A stretch of DNA of 62,065 bases, from contig JAUXRG010000091.1 in the NCBI GenBank assembly GCA_030681795.1, forward strand, positions 1 through 62,065. The letters run 5' to 3'. Source of the DNA: Rubrivivax sp. (lineage in GTDB: Bacteria; Pseudomonadota; Gammaproteobacteria; Burkholderiales; Burkholderiaceae_C). Shown here in pieces: positions 46,156 through 55,880 of this stretch. Both the position numbers and the translations under genes were made by a program. A model generated the notes under the pieces. It was given only the letters and a program-made list of their open reading frames with translations, searched no databases and was not told the DNA's origin. Each line of letters starts with the position of its first letter. Position 1 is the first letter of the stretch.

Positions 46156-46288
46156 TCCTGGAGTGGTTCTCCGGGCGCCGACTTCAACGCGAAGGCGGGC
46201 CTGGCGGTAGCCCCACCGAACCCACGCGGGCCAGCCCCAACGCCCGCCACCGCGAGGCCAAGGCCAGCGTATCGAGTGGTAAGCAAGA

Positions 46289-47104
46289 TCACTCGTCGTC
46301 ACCGCCCAAGACACTGCCCAGGAGGCCGCCGCCCAAGGCCAGCCCGCCCAGCGCGCTTTCTTCCTTCGAGCCCCCGCGCTGCGGTGCTGCCGCGAATACC
46401 CGCGAGGCCAGGCGCGAGAACGGCAGGCTTTGCAGCCACAGCGTGCCCGGCCCGCTGAGCTTGGCCAGGAACAGGCCCTCGCCGCCGAACAGCGCGGTCT
46501 TGATCTTGCCGACATACTGGATCTCGAAGTCGACGCCCGGCGTGTAGGCGACCACGCAGCCGGTATCCACCAGCAGCGTCTGGCCGGGCTGCAGTTCGCG
46601 GCGCAGGATGGTGCCGCCGGCATGCACGAAGGCCAGGCCCTCGCCGTCCAGCCTTTGCATGACGAAGCCTTCGCCGCCGAAAAAACCCGCCGAGAGCCGC
46701 TTCTGGAAGGCGATGCCCAGAGACACACCGCGGGCCGCACACAGGAAGGCGTCCTTCTGGCAGAACAGCGTGCCACCCAGCTGGCGCAGGTCCATGGGGA
46801 TGATCTTGCCCGGATACGGCGCGGCGAAAGCCACGCACTGTTTGCCGGGCGCGTTGTTGGTGTAGACCGTGGTGAAGAGCGATTCGCCGGTGACCAGCCG
46901 CTTGCCCGCGCCCAGCAGTTTGCCGAACAGGCCGGCGCCACCACCCGCGCTGCCGTCGCCGAAGACGGTATCCATGGCGATGCCGCTGTCCATGAAAAAC
47001 AGGCTGCCGGCCTCGCCCACCGCCGCCTCGCCGGGATCGAGCTCGATCTCGACGAACTGCATCTCGGCGCCCTTGATCTCGAAATCCACCGCGTCCATCG
47101 CCAT
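46289..47104 (-). CDS. AIM24/TIGR00266 family protein
   Basis: A 271-residue protein with the AIM24-type beta-barrel fold: [30 protein letters not shown], a Gly-rich [32 protein letters not shown], and the C-terminal [20 protein letters not shown], then SLPFSRLA. These conserved bacterial proteins are named after mitochondrial AIM24, but their bacterial role is not known; some are membrane-associated. GGAG precedes the ATG. A Gly-rich tail ([18 protein letters not shown]) ends the protein. Confidence 0.9.
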   Translation of the reverse strand: MAMDAVDFEIKGAEMQFVEIELDPGEAAVGEAGSLFFMDSGIAMDTVFGDGSAGGGAGLFGKLLGAGKRLVTGESLFTTVYTNNAPGKQCVAFAAPYPGKIIPMDLRQLGGTLFCQKDAFLCAARGVSLGIAFQKRLSAGFFGGEGFVMQRLDGEGLAFVHAGGTILRRELQPGQTLLVDTGCVVAYTPGVDFEIQYVGKIKTALFGGEGLFLAKLSGPGTLWLQSLPFSRLASRVFAAAPQRGGSKEESALGGLALGGGLLGSVLGGDDE

Positions 47105-47239
47105 GCCGGCCGCTCCAGTTCAGGAAAACCCGGATCGGATGGTACCCAAGCGGCTGCTCGCATCGGTAGCAATCGGTTGCAATGCACCGGCTCGCGGGTG
47201 CTTCGCTCGTGGTCGGCCTTGCCCAGAATCGGCCGCACC

Positions 47240-48418
47240 ATGGCAAACCCCAACGACGTCCTGCTCGTGGCCACTGCGGCGCTGGTCGTCTCCTCGGCCT
47301 CGCTCACCGCCTTCGGGCTGCGCGGCCAGCGCTACGCCGGCTGGGGCTGGTGGGTGGCTGCGATGTGGCTGACCGCCCTGGGCACGCTGCTGGGCGCGAT
47401 GTCCAGCGAAGCCACCGGCGCCGCGCTGGCCTCGTCGTTGTTGCTGCTGTGGCCGGTGGTCACGCTCGTGGGCATTCGACGCTTCCATGCGCGCCACGCC
47501 TGGCCCAGCCGTGAACGCACCGACTTCGCAGTGCTGGCCGTGGCGGTGTTGTGCGTCCTGGCCGCCCTGCGCATGCCCGGGGCCCAAGGGCTGTGGTTGA
47601 CCGGCACGGCGACGGCCGCCGTGCATCTGTATGCCGCCGCGGTGCTCTTCACCGGGCCCAGTGGCCGCGACGCCACGCCGGTGCAGGGGTTGGCGCTGAT
47701 GATGGCCCTGGTGGGCTTCGCCCCGGCCGTGGCCGCGCTGCCCGCCGCCCCGATGCTGCCGCTGCTGGCGAATGCCGTCGCCGCGGTGCTGGGGGCGATC
47801 GTGCTGGCCTTCGTGGCGGTGACGCTGGTCTGCGAGCGCACCGAGCGGCAGTTGCGCGAATCGCGCCGCCGACTGCGCGCGCTGGCCAACCTGGACGCCT
47901 TGACGCATGTGCCCAACCGGCGCGGCTTCGACGAGCTGGCGGGCCACGCGCTGCGCCTTGACGAGCCGGGCAGCGCCGTGCTGCTGATGTTCGACGTGGA
48001 CGACTTCAAGCGCATCAACGACCTGCTGGGCCACGCCGCCGGAGACCGGGCCCTGTGCCTGGTGGCGAGTTGCGTCCAGGAACACCTGCGCGTGCCCGAC
48101 GTGGCCGGCCGCTACGGCGGCGACGAGTTCGTGCTGCTGCTGCGCCAGACCGGCACGCTGGGCGCCATGGCCGTGGCCACGCGCATCGTGGCCGAAGTGC
48201 AGCGCCGCGCCGCGGACCAGCAGTTGCCGCCGATGAGCCTGAGCTTCGGCCTGGTGCAGGTCGGCGCCCTTGAGGACATCGCCGCCGCACTGCGCCGTGC
48301 CGACCAGGCCCTGTACGAAGCCAAGCGCCAGGGCCGCTCTTGCGCCGTGGCGGCGCTGGGCGACGAAGACCAGCCGGTATTCAGCGAGAGCCAGCCCCTG
48401 GGCCTGACGACCGTGTGA
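47240..48418 (+). CDS. Membrane-bound diguanylate cyclase (GGDEF)
   Basis: A 392-residue protein with about seven N-terminal membrane helices (residues 5-205), a short coiled linker (RTERQLRESRRRLRALANLD) and a C-terminal GGDEF domain. The catalytic motif RYGGDEFVLLL is intact, Mg-binding FDVDDFKRINDLLGHAAGD is complete, and the product-inhibition site RVPD lies exactly five residues before GGDEF. It should make c-di-GMP with feedback control. The membrane part probably senses a signal. This contrasts with the degenerate GGDEF protein at 29242-30093. Confidence 0.92.
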   Translation: MANPNDVLLVATAALVVSSASLTAFGLRGQRYAGWGWWVAAMWLTALGTLLGAMSSEATGAALASSLLLLWPVVTLVGIRRFHARHAWPSRERTDFAVLAVAVLCVLAALRMPGAQGLWLTGTATAAVHLYAAAVLFTGPSGRDATPVQGLALMMALVGFAPAVAALPAAPMLPLLANAVAAVLGAIVLAFVAVTLVCERTERQLRESRRRLRALANLDALTHVPNRRGFDELAGHALRLDEPGSAVLLMFDVDDFKRINDLLGHAAGDRALCLVASCVQEHLRVPDVAGRYGGDEFVLLLRQTGTLGAMAVATRIVAEVQRRAADQQLPPMSLSFGLVQVGALEDIAAALRRADQALYEAKRQGRSCAVAALGDEDQPVFSESQPLGLTTV

Positions 48419-48488
48419 GGGCCCGTCTGAGGGCTGTGTAAGGGCGCGCCGCTGGCGATAATCCGCGGGCACCACCAGAGCCCGCCAC

Positions 48489-48869
48489 ATGTTCACCGCC
48501 ATCCTCGCCATCAGCCTGGGCGCCACCCTGGGCGCGCTTTCGCGCTGGGGCCTGAGCGTGGGCATGAACCACCTCTTGCCGGCGCTGCCGCCGGGCACGC
48601 TGGCCGCCAATCTCGTGGGCGGCTACCTCGTCGGCCTGGCGCTGGCGCTGTTTGCGCAAATGCCGGCACTGCCCTCGGAGTGGCGGCTCTTCGTCATCAC
48701 CGGCTTCCTGGGCGGCCTGACCACCTTTTCCACCTTCTCCGCCGAAGTCGTGCACTCGCTGCAGCAGGGCCGGCTGGGCTGGGCGGCGGCCACGGTGGCC
48801 ACGCATGTGCTGGGCTCGCTCGCGCTCACGCTGGCCGGCCTGGCCACGCCGGGGCTGCTCAGGCATTGA
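48489..48869 (+). CDS. crcB: Fluoride ion channel CrcB/Fluc
   Basis: A 126-residue protein with four membrane helices and the Fluc signatures [23 protein letters not shown] (with the pore Asn) and [18 protein letters not shown] (the TTFSTFS break). Dual-topology dimers expel fluoride. A single gene, so a homodimer. The 70-nt upstream region has a GATAAT box but no recognisable fluoride riboswitch. Confidence 0.95.
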   Translation: MFTAILAISLGATLGALSRWGLSVGMNHLLPALPPGTLAANLVGGYLVGLALALFAQMPALPSEWRLFVITGFLGGLTTFSTFSAEVVHSLQQGRLGWAAATVATHVLGSLALTLAGLATPGLLRH

Positions 48870-48956
48870 GGTCGGCATTGCGGTCGGCGTTGAGGTCGGG
48901 TTCGGGCTCGTAAAATCGCGCCGCACTTCGAACCGGTGCGCCAGCGGAGAGCGACC

Positions 48957-50630
48957 ATGACCCCAGCCGAGATCCTGGCCCAGTACGGGCCCCGCGAGGC
49001 CATGGCGTACGACGTGGTCGTGGTCGGCGCCGGGCCGGCCGGCCTGGCCACGGCGATCCGCCTCAAGCAGATCGACGCCGGGCTGTCGGTGGTGGTGCTG
49101 GAGAAGGGATCGGAGCCCGGCGCCCACACGATCTCGGGCGCGGTGATGGACCCGCGCGCCCTCGACGAGTTGATGCCCGACTGGAAGGCGCGCGGCGCGC
49201 CGCTGCACCAGCCCGTGACCGCCGACGACGTGCTCTTCCTCGGCGCCCGCAACGCCCACCTGTTGCCGAAGTGGCTGGTGCCCGGCTGCCTGCACAACGA
49301 GGGCAACTACATCGTCGCGCTGGGCGCCGTCGTCAAGTGGCTGGGCGAGCAGGCCGAGGCGCTGGGCGTGGAGATCTTCCCCGGCTTCGCCGCCGCCGAG
49401 GTGCTCTACGGCGAGAGCGGCGCGGTGTGCGGGGTGGCCACCGGCCACGCCGGCATCGGCAAGGACGGCCAGCCGCACGACGGCTTCCAGCTCGGCATGG
49501 AGCTGCGCGCCAAATACACCGTATTTGCCGAAGGCGCGCGTGGCCACCTGGGCAAGCAGCTGATCGAGCGCTTCGAGCTCGACGCCGGGCGCGACCCGCA
49601 GAGCTACGCCCTGGGCGTGAAGGAGCTCTGGGAGATCGCCCCCGGCAAGGCCAGGCCCGGCCTGGTGGTGCACACCGCCGGCTGGCCGATGGACGAGCAC
49701 AGCTACGGCGGCGGCTTTCTCTACCACCTGGAAGGCAACCGCGCCACGCTGGGCCTGGTCACCGGCCTGGACTATATGAACCCCTGGTTGAGTCCCTTCG
49801 AGGAAATGCAGCGCTGGAAGACGCATCCGGCGATCCGCACCCACCTCGAAGGCGGCAAGCGCATCGGTTACGGCGCGCGCGCGCTGGCCGCGGGCGGCCT
49901 GCTCAGCCTGCCCAAGCTGGTATTCCCCGGCGGCGCGCTGGTGGGCTGCGACGCCGGCACGCTGAACGCCGCGCGCATCAAGGGCAGCCACGCGGCCCTC
50001 AAGACCGGCATGCTGGCCGCAGAGGCGGCGGCGGCGGCAATCCAGGCCGGGCGCGCGGGCGATGAACTCGCCGCCTACCCCGAGGCCTTCGGCAAGAGCT
50101 GGCTGTTCGAAGAGCTGGACCAGGCGCGCAACTTCAAGCAGTGGTTCAAGCAGGGCAATACCATCGGCTCGCTGATGACGGGCGTCGAGCAGTGGCTGCT
50201 GCCCAAGCTCGGCGTGAAGAGGGCGCCGTGGACGATCCACCGCAGCGAGCCCGACCACGCGCGCCTGCACGCCGCCAGCCAGGTGGAGCCCATCCGCTAC
50301 CCCAAGCCCGACGGCGAGCTCACCTTCGACCGCCTGTCGTCGATCTTCCTGAGCAGCACCCACCACGAAGACAACCAGCCCGCGCACCTGACGCTCAAGG
50401 ATGCCAGCCTGCCGGTGGCCATCAACCTGGCGCGTTATGCCGGCCCCGAGGCCCGCTACTGCCCGGCCGGCGTCTACGAGTTCGTCAATACCGACGAGCG
50501 CGGCGAACGCCTGCAGATCAACGCGCAGAACTGCGTGCACTGCAAGACCTGCGACATCAAGGACCCGACGCAAAACATCGTCTGGGTCGCGCCCGAAGGC
50601 GGCGGCGGGCCGAATTACGCGGGGATGTGA
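48957..50630 (+). CDS. Electron transfer flavoprotein-ubiquinone oxidoreductase
   Basis: A 557-residue inner-membrane-associated enzyme passing electrons from ETF (acyl-CoA and amino-acid dehydrogenases) to ubiquinone. The FAD-binding N-terminus is YDVVVVGAGPAGLATAIRLK. The C-terminal [4Fe-4S] cluster ligands are in CPAGVYEF and INAQNCVHCKTCDIKDPTQN. GGAGAG precedes the ATG. Length equals the family norm. It connects to the fatty-acid/ketone theme of nearby CoA enzymes, but no etfAB lies in the window. Confidence 0.96.
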   Translation: MTPAEILAQYGPREAMAYDVVVVGAGPAGLATAIRLKQIDAGLSVVVLEKGSEPGAHTISGAVMDPRALDELMPDWKARGAPLHQPVTADDVLFLGARNAHLLPKWLVPGCLHNEGNYIVALGAVVKWLGEQAEALGVEIFPGFAAAEVLYGESGAVCGVATGHAGIGKDGQPHDGFQLGMELRAKYTVFAEGARGHLGKQLIERFELDAGRDPQSYALGVKELWEIAPGKARPGLVVHTAGWPMDEHSYGGGFLYHLEGNRATLGLVTGLDYMNPWLSPFEEMQRWKTHPAIRTHLEGGKRIGYGARALAAGGLLSLPKLVFPGGALVGCDAGTLNAARIKGSHAALKTGMLAAEAAAAAIQAGRAGDELAAYPEAFGKSWLFEELDQARNFKQWFKQGNTIGSLMTGVEQWLLPKLGVKRAPWTIHRSEPDHARLHAASQVEPIRYPKPDGELTFDRLSSIFLSSTHHEDNQPAHLTLKDASLPVAINLARYAGPEARYCPAGVYEFVNTDERGERLQINAQNCVHCKTCDIKDPTQNIVWVAPEGGGGPNYAGM

Positions 50631-50639
50631 GCGCAGCGA

Positions 50640-51860
50640 TCAGGCCCCGCGCCGCGTGATGCTCGCGGGGATGTAGTTCGCGGCCAGGTGTTGCACGGCG
50701 CACGCCGTGCCGCCTGCACCCACCGGGATGCCCTGCACCACCAACGCCGCTTCCACGCCGCCGATGGCGCCCAGGATCATCGCCGGGTTGCAGTCGCCCA
50801 GGTGTCCGATGCGAAAGCCTCGCCCGGTCAGCGGGCCCAGCGCGCCGGCCATCGCCACCTGGAAGCGTTCGCGCGCCACGGTGCGAAGCGCATCCACATC
50901 GGTGCCCGGCGGCACCGTGATGGTGGTGACGCTGACCGAGCGGCTGGCCGGGTCCTGCGCGAAGAAGCCCAGCGCGCCGCCTTCGCTCCAGCCCGCCACC
51001 GCGGCATGCACGGCACCGGCCAGTTGCGCGTGGCGGGCATGCACGGCGTCCACGCCTTCCTCGAAGATCAGGCCCAGGGCCGCTTCCAGGCCCATCAACA
51101 GGTTCTGCGGCGCGGTGCCGCAGAACTTGCGGTACGACAGCTCGCTCTTGCGCCGCACCCAATCCCAGTAAAAGCGCGGCGCGGGGTTGCGCTGCGCGGC
51201 GGCAAAGGCCGCGGCATTCACCGCCACGAAGCCCAGCCCGGGCGGGCACATCAAGCCTTTTTGCGAAGCGCCCAGCGCCACGTCGACACCCAGCGCGTCC
51301 ATCGCAAAGGGCGCCGCCGCCAGCGAGGCCACGACGTCGGCCACGAATAGCGCCGGGTGATGCGCGCGGTCGATGGCGCGGCGCGTGGCGGCCAGGTCGC
51401 TGGTGACCCCGCTGGAGGTGTCGGTGTGCACCGTGAACACGGCCTTGATGGCATGCGCCTTGTCGTCGCGCAGCGCCTGCTCCACGGCCTCAACGTCTAT
51501 GGGCCAGCCCTCAATCCAGGGCGTACGCACCACGCGGCGGCCCAGGGCCTCGGTCTGCAGCGCCCACTGCTCGGAGAAATGCCCCGTGCCCGGCACCAGC
51601 ACGGCTTCGCCCGGCGCGGCCACGTTCTCGATCACCGCCTCCCAGGCGCCGTGTCCATTGGCCGCGACCATGAAGACGTCGGCGTCTTCGGTCTGCAGCA
51701 GGCGCTTGAGCCCGTGCTCGCAAGCCGCGATAGTCGCATCGACCCGCGGGTCGCCGAGGTCCATGGGCTGCCGGCTCATCGCGTGCAGCACTTCGTCGGG
51801 AATGGGCGTGGGGCCAGGCGAGTGGAGAAAGCGGCGGCCGGGGATGCGGGTGGAAGTCAT
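50640..51860 (-). CDS. Class V PLP-dependent aminotransferase (AGXT/serine-glyoxylate type)
   Basis: A 406-residue fold-type I enzyme from ATG 51860. Key blocks: LHSPGPTPIPDEVLHAMSRQ, AANGHGAWEAVIEN (PLP phosphate site), VHTDTSSGV, FVADVVASL (the Asp to PLP nitrogen), and the Schiff-base Lys in GASQKGLMCPPG. It matches alanine/serine-glyoxylate aminotransferases, also used for other small amino donors. It is the last gene of a seven-gene co-directional cluster that begins with a GST. The true substrate pair is not visible. Confidence 0.88.
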   Translation of the reverse strand: MTSTRIPGRRFLHSPGPTPIPDEVLHAMSRQPMDLGDPRVDATIAACEHGLKRLLQTEDADVFMVAANGHGAWEAVIENVAAPGEAVLVPGTGHFSEQWALQTEALGRRVVRTPWIEGWPIDVEAVEQALRDDKAHAIKAVFTVHTDTSSGVTSDLAATRRAIDRAHHPALFVADVVASLAAAPFAMDALGVDVALGASQKGLMCPPGLGFVAVNAAAFAAAQRNPAPRFYWDWVRRKSELSYRKFCGTAPQNLLMGLEAALGLIFEEGVDAVHARHAQLAGAVHAAVAGWSEGGALGFFAQDPASRSVSVTTITVPPGTDVDALRTVARERFQVAMAGALGPLTGRGFRIGHLGDCNPAMILGAIGGVEAALVVQGIPVGAGGTACAVQHLAANYIPASITRRGA

Positions 51861-51902
51861 GGGCGGCGGATGCAACGGAGGTATGCCCATCGTACGGCGC
51901 GC

Positions 51903-52685
51903 TCAGGTCTTCCAGTCCGGCGGACGCTTCTCGATGAAGGCCTGCACGCCTTCCAGCGCCGCGCCTTCCATCATGTTGCAGGCCATGGTCTTGCCGGCGT
52001 CGTCGAAGGCCGCATCGATGCCGACTTCGAGCTGCCGGTAGAACAGCGCCTTGCCCAGGGCGATGGCCACGCGGGGTTTGCTGACGATGCGCGAGACGAG
52101 CTTGTCCACCTCGGCGTCGAGCTGGTCGCATTCGACGACGCGATTGACGAGCCCCTTTTCGCGCGCTTCCTGGGCGCTGATGAAGTCGCCCGTGACGAGC
52201 ATCTCGAAGGCGAACTTGCGCAACAGGTTGCGGCTCAGCGCCACGCCGGGCGCCGAGCAGAACAGGCCCAGGTTGACGCCGCTGACGGCGAACCGCGCTT
52301 CGCGCACGGCCACCGCCAGGTCGCACATCGCCACCAGTTGGCAGCCCGCCGCGGTGGCGATGCCGTGCACGCGGGCGATCACCGGCACGGGCAGCTTCTG
52401 GATGCTCAGCGTCATGCGCGCGCACTGCGTGAAGAGCTTCTCGTAGTAGCCCAGCGAGGGCTCGGCACGCATTTCCTTCAGGTCGTGCCCGGCGCAGAAA
52501 GCCTTGCCCTGCGCGGCGATGATCACCGCGCGCGCGCTGTCGTCGCCGGCCACGCGGTCCAGCGCCGCCTGCAGCGCCACCAGCATGCCTTCGGACAGCG
52601 AATTGAATGCCGCCGGCCGGTTCAGCGTGAGCGTGACGACGCCGCGCGCATCCTTTTCGAACAGCACCAGGGTGGGGTCGCTCAT
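51903..52685 (-). CDS. Enoyl-CoA hydratase/isomerase family protein (ECHDC3-like)
   Basis: A 260-residue crotonase-fold protein. The oxyanion-hole strands are AFCAGHDLKEM and HGIATAAGCQLVAMCDLAVA. The next block reads VNLGLFCSAPGVALSRNL, the ECHDC3 pattern; the second catalytic Glu of true enoyl-CoA hydratases is not present there, so hydration may be lost and another acyl-CoA reaction or binding role is possible. The ATG overlaps the MFS stop (ATGA). It lies between the carrier and the aminotransferase. Confidence 0.88.
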   Translation of the reverse strand: MSDPTLVLFEKDARGVVTLTLNRPAAFNSLSEGMLVALQAALDRVAGDDSARAVIIAAQGKAFCAGHDLKEMRAEPSLGYYEKLFTQCARMTLSIQKLPVPVIARVHGIATAAGCQLVAMCDLAVAVREARFAVSGVNLGLFCSAPGVALSRNLLRKFAFEMLVTGDFISAQEAREKGLVNRVVECDQLDAEVDKLVSRIVSKPRVAIALGKALFYRQLEVGIDAAFDDAGKTMACNMMEGAALEGVQAFIEKRPPDWKT

Positions 52686-54076
52686 GATCGGGTCTCCTTC
52701 ATTCGATAGTGGACCTGGGGCTCGTTGCGCAGCGTCAGCGCGACGATCATCATGGCCAGCATCACCGCGGCCAGGGTCATGTAGGCCACGCCGAACCCCG
52801 CCGCACCGCCGCCGCTGAAATCCGCCAACGCAGCGATCGCCGTGACCGACAGCAGGGTGCCTATGCTGGTGCAGATGTTGATCAAGCCCTGCGCCGCGCC
52901 GCGCACGGCCACGGGCGCTTCGTCGATGGCGATCGAGCGCAAGGCCCCGCCCACCACCACGCCCACGCCCAGGCCCACGGGCGTCGAGGCCGCCAGGAAA
53001 CCCGCCAGCCCGAAGCCCGTGAAGGCCGAGGCGCCGTAGCCCAATGCCATCAGCGCGAAGCCGGCCAGGATCAGGGCGCGTGCGCCCAGACGGTTGAGCA
53101 ACCGGCCCGAGCCCATCGAGCCGAGCATCGAACACACCACCATGGGCATGAGCACGAAGCCGGTGTGCTGCGCCGTCACGCCGTGCGCCAGGTGGGCGAT
53201 GGAGGCGAGGAAGACCACGCCGCCCATGCCGAAACCCGCACCGGCGGTCAGCAAGTAGGCGGTGGCGAGCTGCCGGTTGGCGAAGAGCGACAACGGAATG
53301 ACGGGGCGCGCGGCGCGCTTCTCGATTTGCACGAGCATGACGAGCATGGCCAGCGCGGCGGCGAGAAACCACGGCCACAGCGCCATGCCCAGCAGGCCAT
53401 CGGCCACGCGCGTGATGCCCAGCACCAGCGCGCCCAGCATCGCGAATACGACGAGGATCCCCGTCACGTCCAGCGGCGCGGGCGCGCCGGCCGGCGGGCG
53501 CGCCGGCAGCGCCGCAGCGCCCAGGGCCAGCACCAAGGCGGCGATGGGCAGGTTGGCCAGGAAGATCCAGTGCCAGCTCGCCACCACCATCACCAGCCCC
53601 GCCAGCGGCGGGCCGAGCACGAAGGCCATGCCGTAGACGGCCCCGATCAGGCCCAGCGCGCGGCCGCGCTTGTCGCTCGGAAAGGCGTCGGCGATGACGG
53701 CGCTGGCGGTGGGGATGATGCCGCCGCCGCCCATGCCCTGGACGGCACGGCCGGCGACGATCATCCAGAAGTGCGGCGCCACGGCAATGATCAGCGAGCC
53801 CAGCGCAAACAACGCCACGCTGGCCAGGTACACCGGCCGGCGCCCGTGGCGGTCGCCCAGGTTGGCCATCAGCGCGGTGCTGCACAGCGAGAACAGGATG
53901 AAGACCACCAGCACCAGGCCGACTTCGCGGTTATCCACGCCGAAGGCGCTGCGCAGCGCGGGGATGACCGGCCCGATGATGGCCGTGTCCAGGGCGGCCA
54001 TGAAGACGCCGATGAACAGCACCGGCATCAACTTGCGTGTGGCCGAATCGGTCTCCGGGCGGGAAGCCTCTGTCAT
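52682..54076 (-). CDS. Major facilitator superfamily transporter
   Basis: A 464-residue carrier with 12-14 membrane helices. Motif A between helices 2 and 3 reads GDRHGRRPVYLASVALF, and helix 5 shows GAVYGMAFVLGPPLAGLV, as in drug/H+ antiporters. The middle is Pro/Ala-rich (ARPPAGAPAPLD). Such transporters export drugs or carry aromatic or organic acids. Its overlap with the enoyl-CoA hydratase-like gene suggests a substrate of that pathway. Confidence 0.9.
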   Translation of the reverse strand: MTEASRPETDSATRKLMPVLFIGVFMAALDTAIIGPVIPALRSAFGVDNREVGLVLVVFILFSLCSTALMANLGDRHGRRPVYLASVALFALGSLIIAVAPHFWMIVAGRAVQGMGGGGIIPTASAVIADAFPSDKRGRALGLIGAVYGMAFVLGPPLAGLVMVVASWHWIFLANLPIAALVLALGAAALPARPPAGAPAPLDVTGILVVFAMLGALVLGITRVADGLLGMALWPWFLAAALAMLVMLVQIEKRAARPVIPLSLFANRQLATAYLLTAGAGFGMGGVVFLASIAHLAHGVTAQHTGFVLMPMVVCSMLGSMGSGRLLNRLGARALILAGFALMALGYGASAFTGFGLAGFLAASTPVGLGVGVVVGGALRSIAIDEAPVAVRGAAQGLINICTSIGTLLSVTAIAALADFSGGGAAGFGVAYMTLAAVMLAMMIVALTLRNEPQVHYRMKETRS

Positions 54077-54177
54077 GGGGACTGCCGCGCGGGGTTTGCG
54101 CGGCCTGGGAAGGGAAGGCGCGAGATTGTAGGGAACGCGCCCCCCTGGCCCTGCGCAGGCAGGCCCTGGCGTCCGAC

Positions 54178-54480
54178 TCAGCCCGCCGTCTTCCAGATCG
54201 CGTCGTGCATCGAGCCGGCCTGGAAGGTGGCGGCGTGCTGCTCCAGCATCCCCCAGTAGGCGGTGTCGCCGGCCAGCTTTTCGCGCAGGGCCTCCATCGC
54301 GGCCAGGTTCTTGTAGCGCGTGGACCAGGCCATGCGCATCGGGTTGCCGCCGACGGGGACCAGGACTTCGAGTTCGACGTCGTAATGCTTCTTGAAGTGC
54401 GCGCAGACCTCCTTGGCGAAGGCCGCGGCGCTGGCGTTCTTGCCAGGGTTGATGTTGGCGGTGCGCACGAATGCGATCAT
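54178..54480 (-). CDS. 100-residue alpha/beta protein of unknown function
   Basis: MIAFVRTANINPGKNASAAA starts a compact 100-residue protein. Two beta-alpha-beta units (FVRTANINPG, then VELEVLVPVGG; MRMAWSTRYKNLAAMEALRE) suggest a dimeric ferredoxin-like (NIPSNAP or ABM-type) barrel. The conserved-looking GGNPMRMAWSTRY is its most distinctive part. AAGGAG lies upstream of the ATG. It sits between the MFS and cytochrome genes and may be an auxiliary protein of the cluster. No firm family. Confidence 0.7.
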   Translation of the reverse strand: MIAFVRTANINPGKNASAAAFAKEVCAHFKKHYDVELEVLVPVGGNPMRMAWSTRYKNLAAMEALREKLAGDTAYWGMLEQHAATFQAGSMHDAIWKTAG

Positions 54481-54531
54481 TTGAGAGCTCCTTGGGTTGC
54501 AGGGACAGGGTGCCGGCTTCGAAGCCCGGCG

Positions 54532-55371
54532 CTACTTCGGTGGCAGGCTGCGCAGGTAGGCCACCAAGGCGTCGAGGTCGGACGCCTTCATCTTTGCGTA
54601 GTAGTCCGTGCCCATGGGCGGCAGCAGGCGGCTGCCGTCGGGCCGCACTCCGGTGGTGACGATCTTCTTGATATCGGCGTCGCTGTAGCGCTTCAGGCCG
54701 GACGGCGTGATGTTGGCGGCCACCGACGTGCCCCAGGGGCCATGGAACGTCATGCCGCCGGCGCCCAGGCCCTGCTCGGTGTCGGGGCGGCCTTGCGGGC
54801 CCGGGGCGGAGTGGCATTCGATGCAATGGCCCAGCGGGCCGGCCAGGTAGCGGCCGTAGGCCACCGGGTCGGCGGCCGACAACGGGGCCACCTTGCCCAC
54901 CGGCGGACCCCAGGCGGGCGGCAGCGGCATGCGGTACTGCGACTTCGCCACCGCGTTCTTCACCGCCGGCACGCTGCGCAAGTAGGCCACGATGGCTGCC
55001 AGGTCGGCGTCCGCGATGCCGCGGTAGAGCTCGAATGGCATGGGCGGCCCGATCAGGCTGCCGTCGGGGCGACGGCCTTCGCGGATGGCCAGCGCGATCT
55101 GCGCGGCCGTCCATTTGCCGATGCCGGTCTCGCGGTCCGGCGTGATATTGGGCGTGAGGGCCGTGAACCCTGGCTGTTCGATGACCAGGCCACCGGCCAG
55201 CGCCATGCCGGGCAACGGGCCGTTCGGGCCCTTCGGCGTGTGGCAGTTGCCGCAACCGACGATGGACTCCACGAGATAGCGGCCGCGCTCCAACGACGTG
55301 TCGGCCAGCGCCGTGGTGCCCGTCGCGGCGAGCAGGGTGGCCAGCGAGGCGGTTCGAAGCGCGTTGCGCAT
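54532..55371 (-). CDS. Periplasmic dihaem cytochrome c
   Basis: From ATG 55371 the protein has 279 residues with signal peptide (RNALRTASLATLLAATGTTA, then LADTS). Two class I-type haem sites are present, CGNCH near residue 40 and CIECH near residue 183, each followed by a segment ending in the Met-type or PP-rich axial-ligand region (PPMPFELY; PPMGTDYY). This is the tandem cytochrome typical of membrane alcohol/aldehyde dehydrogenase partners. No such dehydrogenase is in the window, so it may serve another oxidoreductase or the respiratory chain. Confidence 0.9.
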   Translation of the reverse strand: MRNALRTASLATLLAATGTTALADTSLERGRYLVESIVGCGNCHTPKGPNGPLPGMALAGGLVIEQPGFTALTPNITPDRETGIGKWTAAQIALAIREGRRPDGSLIGPPMPFELYRGIADADLAAIVAYLRSVPAVKNAVAKSQYRMPLPPAWGPPVGKVAPLSAADPVAYGRYLAGPLGHCIECHSAPGPQGRPDTEQGLGAGGMTFHGPWGTSVAANITPSGLKRYSDADIKKIVTTGVRPDGSRLLPPMGTDYYAKMKASDLDALVAYLRSLPPK

Positions 55372-55388
55372 GGCTTGCACTTTCCGGG

Positions 55389-55871
55389 TTAGGCGGCTTT
55401 GGCGGCTGTCCAGCGCTGCAGCTTGCCGCGCGCGTCGTTGCGCGCCGGGTCCATCAGCGTGTCGTGCTCCGGGCGTTTGGCGCAGAGCTCGATGACGTAG
55501 CCGTTGGGGTCGCGGAAGTAGATCGAATCAACCATCCCGTGGTTCGAGGGGCCGCGCGTTTCGATGCCCTCCGCTCGGCCCTTGGCCAGCATCGGCTGCA
55601 GCGCCTCGGCACCGACTTCGAGTGCGATGTGCAGGTCGAAATCATGCTGGGGCTTGAAGTCGAAGGGCATGTCGCTGGTTTCGAAAAACGCCAGGTGCGA
55701 GCCGTCGTCGAGGCGGTAGAAAGTGTGCAGCGTGTGCGTGCGGCGCCCGGTCTGGGTCTCGCCGAGCTCCAGCGTGCCCACCAACGGCAGGCCGAGGAAG
55801 CCTTCGTAGAACTGGCGCGTCTGCTCCGAGTCGCGGCAGCGGTAGGCGTTGTGGTGCAGCTTGCGGATCAC
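55389..55871 (-). CDS. VOC (glyoxalase/extradiol dioxygenase) family protein
   Basis: A 160-residue protein of two beta-alpha-beta-beta-beta modules: IRKLHHNAYRCRDSEQTRQF, then YEGFLGLPL; and DFDLHIALEV with SNHGMVDSIYFRDPNGYVIE, then LCAKR. Probable metal ligands are His6/His7, a His in DLHIALEV and the Glu of YVIELCAK. Members include glyoxalase I, extradiol dioxygenases and isomerases. Adjacent genes (GST, enoyl-CoA hydratase-like, MFS) favour a role in degradation of an aromatic or related acid, but this is inference. It starts 9 nt after the GST gene. Confidence 0.88.
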   Translation of the reverse strand: MIRKLHHNAYRCRDSEQTRQFYEGFLGLPLVGTLELGETQTGRRTHTLHTFYRLDDGSHLAFFETSDMPFDFKPQHDFDLHIALEVGAEALQPMLAKGRAEGIETRGPSNHGMVDSIYFRDPNGYVIELCAKRPEHDTLMDPARNDARGKLQRWTAAKAA

Positions 55872-55880
55872 CGGCGGGCC

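Noticed and set aside
48419..48488. Possible fluoride riboswitch upstream of crcB
   Set aside because: Only 70 nt are available and, apart from a GGCGATAAT string, the conserved pseudoknot parts and the CTGAT-like core are not visible. The string reads better as a -10 box.
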